Source: Betaproteobacteria bacterium
GTDB taxonomy: Bacteria > Pseudomonadota > Gammaproteobacteria > Burkholderiales > SG8-39
Reading direction: 5' to 3'
Assembly (NCBI GenBank): GCA_016867955.1
Contig: VGIE01000204.1
Coordinates: forward strand, 1-5,112
Length of the DNA: 5,112 bases
Part shown: piece by piece, positions 1-4,817 of the stretch
Numbering within the stretch: position 1 is the stretch's first letter
Layout of the letters: every line of letters begins with the position of its first letter
The notes under the pieces: generated by a model
Databases searched by the model: none
Told to the model about the DNA's origin: nothing
The model's input: only the letters and a program-made list of their open reading frames with translations
Position numbers and translations under genes: made by a program

Positions 1-1
1 C

Positions 2-139
2 CGCATGGCCGCGACCATGTCCGACTGCCGCATCGAGCGCATCGAGCGCGCCGGGCACGCCCTGTTTACGGACCAGCCGGATGCATTTGCAGAGAGCATG
101 GAACGCTTCCTGGCAGACGCCACTTCACCCACGCCGTAG
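2..139 (+). CDS. C-terminal end of a probable alpha/beta hydrolase (5' part outside window)
   Basis: Only the last 45 codons are present; the frame is open from the left edge and stops with TAG at 137-139. The tail contains IERAGHALFTDQPDAF followed by an amphipathic helix (AESMERFLAD). A hydrophobic/charged strand, a Gly-His pair and then an acidic final helix is the usual C-terminus of alpha/beta-hydrolase-fold enzymes. In that family this His (bases 56-58) is the catalytic-triad histidine, and the final helix follows it directly. The nucleophile and acid residues lie outside the window, so the substrate (ester, epoxide, haloalkane, C-C bond) cannot be assigned. The gene converges on the metallophosphoesterase, with 22 bp between the two stop codons and no clear terminator hairpin there. 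The family call rests on a short fragment and is moderately confident; the coding frame itself is more certain. Confidence 0.6.
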   Translation, partial: RMAATMSDCRIERIERAGHALFTDQPDAFAESMERFLADATSPTP

Positions 140-161
140 CATGGACCGCGCCCATCCCGAC

Positions 162-938
162 TCAACCGGCCGCTGCCACCTGCACGGCCTGACTATCGCG
201 GCGGGACTCTGACTCGAGTTCGCCGCGCGTGCCAATGGGATGTTCGAGGATGCGCGGCTGTACGCCGGGATGCAGCCTGACGATGGCCATGGACCCGGTT
301 TCGTCGCGGCCATAGGGCACCGGCGCGCCGGGATAGACGGCCAGCGTCGCACCGTGCCGCAACTGCCGATGGCAGTGCACATGGCCCAGCGCAAGGTAGT
401 CGAAGCCCGAGGCGCCGATTTCGGCCGCGGTGATGAGCGAGGAGCGGTCGGCATTGGCATCGTCGGAGTAGAAACCGTGCGCCATGCCGATGTGCCAGAG
501 GTCGCGCGTGCGCGAGGGAAATCCCGCCAGCGGCCGGTGCGCCGGATGGTGGTCTTCCATGCAGCGCCCCCACACCGTGGCATGCAGCTCCGGGAATTCC
601 AGCACCACCCCGCCGGCATCGTCGATCAGCATCACATGGGCGCCGGCGCGGCCGAAGTCCATGCGCGCGAGCACCGCATCCTGCTCGCTGTTGTCATGGT
701 TGCCGGATATGATCACCGTCGGGCATTTCACGCGCGCGAGCTGCGCATAAACGAAATCGATCACGTCGCCGCATATGCGGTTGTGGTCGAACAGATCGCC
801 GGCGATGAGAAAGAGACCGGCCTCGTGCAGGAGCACCGCATCCACCACCCTCGCAAACGCAGCGCGGACATTCGCCCCCTCGTCACCGTCGATCAGGTGG
901 ACGTCCGAGGTGTGGGCGATGGTGAGGGGTCGGATCAT
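162..938 (-). CDS. Metallophosphoesterase, calcineurin-like, SbcD/Mre11-type nuclease fold
   Basis: This 258-residue protein carries the metal-binding motifs of the calcineurin-like phosphoesterase superfamily in order. They are D-x-H at 12-14 (SDVH), GDLFDHN at 47-53, GNHDN at 79-83, an isolated His in GMAHG (154) and GHVHCHR at 185-191. These residues normally hold two Mn/Fe ions that hydrolyse phosphodiester or phosphomonoester bonds. The GDLFDHN block and the late GHVH are typical of the SbcD/Mre11/YhaO DNA-exonuclease branch, but the protein lacks the longer C-terminal capping region of true SbcD (about 400 residues). No SbcC-like ATPase is adjacent. It has no signal peptide or membrane segment, so it should be cytoplasmic. 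The start is the ATG at 938: the next upstream in-frame codons reach a stop at 972-974 without another ATG, although the Shine-Dalgarno is weak. It is transcribed away from the SBP/SDR cluster. The fold is certain; the substrate is unknown. Confidence 0.9.
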   Translation of the reverse strand: MIRPLTIAHTSDVHLIDGDEGANVRAAFARVVDAVLLHEAGLFLIAGDLFDHNRICGDVIDFVYAQLARVKCPTVIISGNHDNSEQDAVLARMDFGRAGAHVMLIDDAGGVVLEFPELHATVWGRCMEDHHPAHRPLAGFPSRTRDLWHIGMAHGFYSDDANADRSSLITAAEIGASGFDYLALGHVHCHRQLRHGATLAVYPGAPVPYGRDETGSMAIVRLHPGVQPRILEHPIGTRGELESESRRDSQAVQVAAAG

Positions 939-1108
939 GGATGGCGGGGCCGCTGCGGTAGCCGCTTTGTATCACGGATGCGGGCTCACGGCACAGTCGC
1001 CATGCACTTCGATCGATCGGCGTAATATCGGGACAGGTTGGCACCATGCGCCGGCCAGGCAACATCTGCAGACGGCGTCCTGGCACTTCAAGACGGAGGA
1101 GACTGATC
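939..1108. promoter_or_regulatory. Divergent intergenic region between metallophosphoesterase and SBP1
   Basis: This 170-bp gap separates two divergently transcribed genes and must hold their promoters. The best -10-like hexamer for SBP1 is TAATAT at 1023-1028; no good -35 sits 16-18 bp upstream (the nearest, TCGCCA at 997-1002, is 20 bp away). A 10-bp palindrome, CGATCGATCG, lies at 1010-1019 just before it and could be part of an operator. A TTGGCA at 1038-1043 resembles a -35 but has no good partner. The region's role follows from gene orientation; the individual boxes are weak. Confidence 0.4.
1095..1101 (+). promoter_or_regulatory. Ribosome binding site that fixes the SBP1 start
   Basis: GGAGGAG lies 7 nt before the ATG at 1109. 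It decides against the earlier in-frame ATG at 1046, which would add 21 Arg-rich residues in front of the signal peptide. It also decides against the ATG at 1142, whose purine run directly abuts the codon. Confidence 0.8.
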
Positions 1109-2176
1109 ATGAGAATCCATGGGCATGCGGCGGCAGAAGGGATGGGCATCATCCTGCGACCGGTCGTGCTTGCAGCGTGGCTGCTGGCGTGGCTACCAGC
1201 GTCCATTCCGGCGCCGGCCAGCGCGCAGACCGGCCCCGGTTATCAGGTGGCCGAGTGGGCGAGGATCGTGGCGGGCGCCCGCAAGGAAGGCAAGGTGACC
1301 TTCTACACTTCGCAGCCGCCGGGCGCGCAGACCCGCTTCGTCGACGGCTTCAGGAAGCTCTATCCCGAGATCGCCGTCGAAGTGTCACGCGGCGCGAGCG
1401 CCCAGCTCTTCCCGCGCGTGCAGCAGGAACTTGCATCGGGCGCCGACGGCGGCGATGTCTGGATCAACACCGAACTCCTGTGGCTGATCGATCGCGCGAA
1501 GGAGGGCCGGTTGCTCAAACCCGCCGGCCCGGCCACTGCCGGCTGGCCGGCGCAGTTCATGGTCCAGGGCACGGTGCTCCTGGCCGGTCGCGAGCCATTT
1601 ATCATTTCCTACAACAAGACGCTGGTGCCCAATCCGCTGAAAGGGTACGCGGACCTGCTGCGCCCCGAATTCCGCGGACGGATGGGATCTTCCGAGCTCG
1701 CCGCGACCACGGTGATCGCGTTCTACGACTGGCTGGAGAAGACCCAGGGCGGCGATTACCTGGAGAGATTCCGCGCGCAGAATCCGAAGCTGTATCTTGG
1801 CGGGGTGCCGATCGCGCAGGCGGTGGCCGCGGGCGAGGTGATCGTCGGCGCGTTTGGGCAGCCGACGGCCACCAAGCCCCTCATGGAAAAGGGCGCCCCC
1901 ATCGACTACATCGTGCCCAGTCCCGGCCTGGGCGTGGAGTACATCGCCGCGGCATTCGCATGGAGCCGGCGGCCGAACGCGGCACTGGTGATGCTCGACT
2001 TCATCATGTCGCCCGAAGGCCAGGCTGCGTGGCACGGCGCGGGCGAGACCGCCAGTCCGCGCCCCGGCATTGCCGGATCGCTGCCGATCGCCTCGATCAC
2101 GCCATGGAATCCGCACGATTACCCGACCGAAGTTGCCAACAACTATCGCGAGCGCTGGACGCGCCTGTTCAAGTAG
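1109..2176 (+). CDS. Periplasmic substrate-binding protein of an ABC transporter, extracellular solute-binding family 1-like (SBP1)
   Basis: The 355-residue product has a Sec signal peptide: a hydrophobic core at about 14-30 and a likely cleavage after ASA (37-39) before Gln40. The mature part begins with EWARIVAGARKEGKVTFYTS (49-68). This 'A-x-KEGK-V-x-x-Y' opening is typical of Fe(3+)/spermidine/thiamine-type solute-binding proteins (SBP_bac_1/6/13 group). Other family marks are SYNKTLV (167-173), DLLRPEFRGRM (182-192, the domain crossover) and the C-terminal PNAALVMLDFIMSPEGQ (289-305). The protein would capture a small ligand in the periplasm and hand it to an ABC permease. The paired Tyr-Tyr iron ligands of FbpA-like ferric binders are not seen, so iron is unlikely and a small organic solute more probable. 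No permease or ATPase adjoins. SDR1 follows after 33 bp with no terminator, suggesting co-transcription. The family is confident; the ligand is unknown. Confidence 0.88.
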   Translation: MRIHGHAAAEGMGIILRPVVLAAWLLAWLPASIPAPASAQTGPGYQVAEWARIVAGARKEGKVTFYTSQPPGAQTRFVDGFRKLYPEIAVEVSRGASAQLFPRVQQELASGADGGDVWINTELLWLIDRAKEGRLLKPAGPATAGWPAQFMVQGTVLLAGREPFIISYNKTLVPNPLKGYADLLRPEFRGRMGSSELAATTVIAFYDWLEKTQGGDYLERFRAQNPKLYLGGVPIAQAVAAGEVIVGAFGQPTATKPLMEKGAPIDYIVPSPGLGVEYIAAAFAWSRRPNAALVMLDFIMSPEGQAAWHGAGETASPRPGIAGSLPIASITPWNPHDYPTEVANNYRERWTRLFK

Positions 2177-2198
2177 CATCACTCCCCGTATCGCGGAA

Positions 2199-2204
2199 AA
2201 GGAA
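2199..2204 (+). promoter_or_regulatory. Ribosome binding site for the GTG start of SDR1
   Basis: AAGGAA lies 5 nt before the GTG at 2210-2212. It supports the non-ATG start, which also matches the GTG start and N-terminus of the paralog at 3655. Confidence 0.65.
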
Positions 2205-2209
2205 TTGAG

Positions 2210-3031
2210 GTGAAGGACGTCGCGGGAAAAGTTGCAGTCGTCACCGGCGCCGCAAGCGGCATCGGCCTGGCCATGTGCGAGAGTTTTGCAGCGGCGGGGA
2301 TGCGACTGGTCATGGCCGACCTCCACGACTCGCCGCTGGAGAAGGAATCGGCACGCCTGCGCGCGGGCGGCGCGGAGGTATTCGCGCAGGCGACGGATGT
2401 CTCGAGCTGGGAGCAGGTCCAGGCGCTGGCCGCCGCCGCCAAGGCGAAGTACGGCGGCGCGCACGTGGTCTGCAACAATGCGGGCGTGCGCAGCATGGGA
2501 CGCATCTGGGAAACCAGCATCGAGAACTGGAACTGGGTGCTGAGCATCGACCTCTTCGGTGTCATTCACGGCATCAAGGCCTTCGCGCCGGACATGATCG
2601 CCCGCGGCGAGCCCGGCCATTTCGTCAACACCTCGTCGGTGGCGGGGCTCATGGTCGTGGGCACGGGCAATGCGCCGTACAACGTCTCCAAGCAGGGCGT
2701 GGTGGCGCTGTCGGAATCGCTCTGGCATGAACTGAAGGAGGTCGGGGCGCCCATCGGCGTGTCGGTGCTCTGCCCTGGCGTCATCCCCACCAACCTACGC
2801 GAAAACAGCGACCGCCTGAAGCCAAAGGGCGCGGCGCCGGTGCAGTCGCGGGCGATCACGCCGGACATGAAACCCATGCCCGCAGCCGAGGTCGGCAAGC
2901 TGGTGCTCGAGGGCATCCGGAAGGACCGCTTCTGGCTGCTGACCCACCCCAGCGAATACCGCCCGATGATCGAGGCGCGTTGCCGCGGCATCGTGGAAAC
3001 GGGCGAGGTGTTCCGCGGCAAGGCCACCTGA
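2210..3031 (+). CDS. Classical short-chain dehydrogenase/reductase (SDR1)
   Basis: The 273-residue product is a Rossmann-fold oxidoreductase of the classical SDR family. It shows the glycine-rich cofactor motif TGAASGIG (12-19), an acidic residue ending beta-2 (Asp37 in VMADL, favouring NAD over NADP), Asp63-Val64, and NNAG (89-92). It also has an active-site Ser (143), Tyr157 and Lys161 in YNVSK, and the CPG turn (188-190). At the tetrad Asn position it has Asp114 (SIDLFG) instead of Asn. The layout, including GVIHGIKAF, the M-I-A-R-G-E-P-G-H block and the late FWLLTHP, resembles SDRs such as the LigD-type C-alpha dehydrogenases of lignin dimers; that resemblance is from memory and does not establish substrate. 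The start is GTG, supported by an upstream AAGGAA and by alignment with SDR2. It is probably co-transcribed with SBP1. It likely interconverts an alcohol and a ketone in the cytoplasm. Confidence 0.92.
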   Translation: MKDVAGKVAVVTGAASGIGLAMCESFAAAGMRLVMADLHDSPLEKESARLRAGGAEVFAQATDVSSWEQVQALAAAAKAKYGGAHVVCNNAGVRSMGRIWETSIENWNWVLSIDLFGVIHGIKAFAPDMIARGEPGHFVNTSSVAGLMVVGTGNAPYNVSKQGVVALSESLWHELKEVGAPIGVSVLCPGVIPTNLRENSDRLKPKGAAPVQSRAITPDMKPMPAAEVGKLVLEGIRKDRFWLLTHPSEYRPMIEARCRGIVETGEVFRGKAT

Positions 3032-3180
3032 GCGGTCGCGGCCGCGCGCATACCGCGAATGTTGCAGCGTTCACCCGATGCTTTGCGGAGACAAGCCGCA
3101 CCAGGCCCCGACGGACTGCAATTCCCGGTCGAAAAACATGCACTTCCCCTATCCGGGCGGCCGGGCCCGCGCCCACCCGA

Positions 3181-3186
3181 TATAAT
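3181..3186 (+). promoter_or_regulatory. Candidate -10 box (TATAAT) for the small-protein unit
   Basis: A perfect TATAAT occurs in an otherwise very GC-rich gap, 57 bp before the ATG at 3244. No matching -35 hexamer lies 16-18 bp upstream and there is no extended TG, so an activator may be needed if it is a true promoter. In such GC-rich DNA a perfect -10 box in an intergenic gap is more than trivially unexpected. Confidence 0.45.
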
Positions 3187-3188
3187 GG

Positions 3189-3205
3189 GGCCGCATTGCG
3201 CGGCC
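3189..3205 (+). repeat. Perfect 6-bp inverted repeat just downstream of the TATAAT box
   Basis: GGCCGC (3189-3194) and GCGGCC (3200-3205) flank the 5-nt loop ATTGC. The repeat sits where the transcription start would fall, so it could be an operator half-site pair or a hairpin at the very 5' end of the mRNA. It may also be a chance product of high GC content. Confidence 0.4.
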
Positions 3206-3243
3206 ATGAACAGGCCTGCGCCGAATCTTGAGAGCCCGTGCAC

Positions 3244-3618
3244 ATGACTACGAACAACCCGCAGCAACCGCCGTCGCCACCTTCAGCGCCGCCCTCCTCG
3301 CCCTCGCCCAGGGCGCGCATGCAGGCGCTGCTGGCGATTCCGGATCGCGACCGCACCGACGAGCAATGGGACGAGCTGAACGAGCTCGAGATCCTGCTCG
3401 CGCCGGGCAATCGCGAAGGCGCGCCCATGCCGACGGCGCGCCGCGGCGCCGGACCGATGCAGAGCGGTCGGCGCGACCAGCCCGGCATGCGTCCGCCGGG
3501 CAGCCAGGGCAATTCTCCCGGTGTACCCGGCGGCATCCCGGGTGGCAACCCGCAAGCCAAGCGCCAGGGCGGCAAGAGGTTCCATCGCGGTCCCCGCAAA
3601 CCCAACACGCCGCGCTGA
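3244..3618 (+). CDS. Small proline-rich, basic protein of unknown function
   Basis: I do not recognise the family. The 124-residue product has three zones. Residues 6-22 are a Pro/Ser/Gln low-complexity stretch. Residues 23-58 form a likely helical segment (ARMQALLAIPDRDRTDEQWD then ELNELEILLAPGNRE), rich in Asp/Glu and Leu. Residues 60-124 are a disordered-looking Gly/Pro/Arg/Gln tail ending in a strongly basic KRFHRGPRKP. The central part looks like a short folded motif and the tail like a nucleic-acid- or RNA-contacting tail, but this is inference only. It has no signal peptide or membrane helix. Codon third positions are strongly G/C, as in neighbouring genes, and the frame starts 9 nt after GAGAG (3230-3234). 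A GTG at 3238 is an alternative start with poorer spacing. It has its own candidate promoter (TATAAT at 3181) and separates two paralogous SDR genes. Confidence 0.72.
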   Translation: MTTNNPQQPPSPPSAPPSSPSPRARMQALLAIPDRDRTDEQWDELNELEILLAPGNREGAPMPTARRGAGPMQSGRRDQPGMRPPGSQGNSPGVPGGIPGGNPQAKRQGGKRFHRGPRKPNTPR

Positions 3619-3641
3619 TTCCGGCCTGAGCGCGGCCGGAA
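3619..3641 (+). repeat. Perfect 8-bp inverted repeat between the small gene and SDR2
   Basis: TTCCGGCC (3619-3626) and GGCCGGAA (3634-3641) are separated by the 7-nt loop TGAGCGC. The left arm starts at the base after the small gene's TGA. No T-run follows, so it is not a textbook intrinsic terminator. Its right arm overlaps the best purine-rich ribosome binding site for SDR2 (GGAAAGG, 3638-3644), so it could act in translation, in partial termination or in mRNA protection. Confidence 0.55.
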
Positions 3642-3654
3642 AGGCTTCAAGGGG

Positions 3655-4473
3655 GTGAAGGAATTCCGCGGTCGCGTTGCCGTCGTCACTGGCGCCGCCA
3701 GCGGCATCGGCTTCGCCTTATGCCAACGCTTTGCCGCCGAAGGCATGCACCTGGTGATGGCCGATTTGCCGGACTCCCCGCTGGATTCCGCCGCCACGAA
3801 GCTGCGCGCCGAATTTTCCGCCGCCGGCGGAGAGGTGCTGACCCAGCCAACGGACGTGGCGCGCTGGGATGACGTGGCGGCGCTGGCGGCCGCCACCAAG
3901 GCGAAGTTCGGCGGCGCCCACATCGTCTGCAACAACGCCGGCGTGCGCACCATGGGTTCGATCTGGAATGTCAGCCTCGAAGACTGGCACTGGGTGATCG
4001 GCATCAACCTCTGGGGCGTGATCCACGGCATCAAGGCCTTCGCCCCCGAAATGATCGCGCGCGGCGAGCCGGGCCACTTCGTCAACACCGCCTCGACGGT
4101 CGGCCTTGTCGCCATGCCTGACAACGGCCCCTACTCCGCCTCCAAGTTCGGCGTGGTCGGCGTGTCCGAATCGTTGCTCGACGAGTTGCGCCTGGCCGGC
4201 GCGCCCATCGGCGTGACCGTACTCTGCCCCAATCGCGTGCCCACGCAGATCCGCCAGAACAGCAACCGGCGCCGGCCGAGCGGCGAGCCGGTGTCCACGC
4301 ACCAGAGCGGCGATGCCGCGCGCGCCGTGCAGGCGCCGGGAGTTGCCGCCATGGTGCTCGACGCCATCCGCCTTGACCGGTTCTGGCTGCTCACGCACCC
4401 GGAGTTCGGCGATGAACTGTACAGCCGCACCCGCAACATTGTCGAATCGAACCCTGCACCACCGCGGGCATAG
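3655..4473 (+). CDS. Classical short-chain dehydrogenase/reductase, paralog of SDR1 (SDR2)
   Basis: The 272-residue product is a classical SDR with a full catalytic set: TGAASGIG (12-19), Asp37 after beta-2 (NAD preference expected), NNAG (93-96), Asn118 (GINLWG), Ser147, Tyr160 and Lys164 (YSASK). It is clearly homologous to SDR1 along its whole length, with identical runs such as GVIHGIKAFAP, MIARGEPGHFVNT and RFWLLTHP. Differences include a 4-residue insertion near 53-56, one residue fewer before the catalytic Tyr, CPN (191-193) in place of the usual CPG, and a different segment at about 203-228 where SDRs form the substrate lid. A changed lid with a conserved core suggests a related but distinct substrate. 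The GTG start is supported by alignment with SDR1; a purine-rich GGAAAGG lies 10 nt upstream, partly inside a hairpin. It lies 36 bp after the small-protein gene. The reaction class is confident; the substrate is unknown. Confidence 0.92.
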   Translation: MKEFRGRVAVVTGAASGIGFALCQRFAAEGMHLVMADLPDSPLDSAATKLRAEFSAAGGEVLTQPTDVARWDDVAALAAATKAKFGGAHIVCNNAGVRTMGSIWNVSLEDWHWVIGINLWGVIHGIKAFAPEMIARGEPGHFVNTASTVGLVAMPDNGPYSASKFGVVGVSESLLDELRLAGAPIGVTVLCPNRVPTQIRQNSNRRRPSGEPVSTHQSGDAARAVQAPGVAAMVLDAIRLDRFWLLTHPEFGDELYSRTRNIVESNPAPPRA

Positions 4474-4573
4474 TCCCCCGGGAATGCATTGAACGCCCCT
4501 GTGTGAAACAGCGCCGGGCGCGTCATCACTCTGACACCGGTCGAGATCGCCGGCTACGATGCAACATCGGCGG

Positions 4574-4597
4574 TGCGCCGCGGCCAGCCGCGGCGCA
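4574..4597. repeat. Perfect 10-bp inverted repeat with 4-nt loop
   Basis: TGCGCCGCGG (4574-4583) and CCGCGGCGCA (4588-4597) flank the loop CCAG. The stem is all G/C except the terminal pair and would be very stable in RNA. No T-run follows on either strand, so it is not a canonical intrinsic terminator. It lies 100 bp after the SDR2 stop and may mark the 3' end of that transcript, act as a REP-like element, or be a regulator site. Confidence 0.6.
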
Positions 4598-4807
4598 TGC
4601 CAATGAACAGGGCATCCGGGTGATACAGTACACAGATGGTCCACTGCGGCTCCTCCGTGGCGCCCTCGGCATCGAACCCGAGCGCCCCTGCGCGTCGCGC
4701 TGGCCGACATCGACGTTCGGGAGGCGGTATCAGGAGGTGCGGATGTTCGTGTCGATCAATGCGCAGCTTCAAAATAAACCGCGCCGCAAATGCAGCAAAT
4801 CCATTGT

Positions 4808-4814
4808 GGAGGAA
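4808..4814 (+). promoter_or_regulatory. Ribosome binding site for SBP2
   Basis: GGAGGAA lies 3 nt before the ATG at 4818 (GGAGG core 5 nt away). It is near-consensus and fixes the start of the truncated gene. Confidence 0.8.
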
Positions 4815-4817
4815 CCT

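Larger units (their letters stand above)
4474..4817. other. 344-bp gap between SDR2 and SBP2 with no convincing gene
   Basis: The gap holds the strong hairpin at 4574-4597 and, near its right end, a more A-rich stretch (about 4769-4800) where the promoter of SBP2 would be expected. The best -10-like hexamer there is CAAAAT at 4770-4775, with no credible -35. Reverse-strand frame 4554 to about 4690 reads as a protein-like peptide (FDAEGATEEPQWTICVLYHP) but has no start codon with a ribosome binding site. It is at best a gene remnant. Confidence 0.5.

Noticed and set aside
240..1025. Long plus-strand frame opposite the metallophosphoesterase
   Set aside because: The minus strand carries all phosphoesterase motifs in order. 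The plus-strand translation is rich in Arg, His and Val with no recognisable family motif, as expected of an antisense shadow in GC-rich DNA.
1038..1060. TTGGC ... GCCAG dyad in the divergent gap as a LysR-type operator
   Set aside because: The arms match imperfectly, the T-N11-A core is not convincing, and no regulator gene adjoins.
775..2208. 477-residue plus-strand frame across SBP1 in another frame
   Set aside because: It spans the intergenic gap and overlaps the clear SBP1 gene; its translation is Arg/Gly-rich low-quality sequence without motifs.
1385..2728. 447-residue minus-strand frame across SBP1 and SDR1
   Set aside because: It overlaps two genes with clear family motifs on the other strand, and its composition (Arg/His-rich) is that of an antisense frame.
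3032..3055. Possible terminator after SDR1 in a CGCGGCCGCG-rich stretch
   Set aside because: The palindrome has no loop and no T-run follows, so no intrinsic terminator can be supported.
3155..3174. GC-only imperfect hairpin (GGGCG ... CGCCC) before the TATAAT box
   Set aside because: The 5-bp stem with a 10-nt loop in nearly pure G/C sequence is expected by chance.
3228..3629. 133-residue frame overlapping the small gene in another plus frame
   Set aside because: It has an Ala/Arg-rich shadow composition; the 3244 frame has better third-position bias, a better ribosome binding site and more balanced residues.
2856..4124. 422-residue minus-strand frame across SDR1, the small gene and SDR2
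   Set aside because: It is antisense to two well-supported SDR genes. Its similarity to the minus-strand frame opposite SDR1 only reflects the SDR paralogy.
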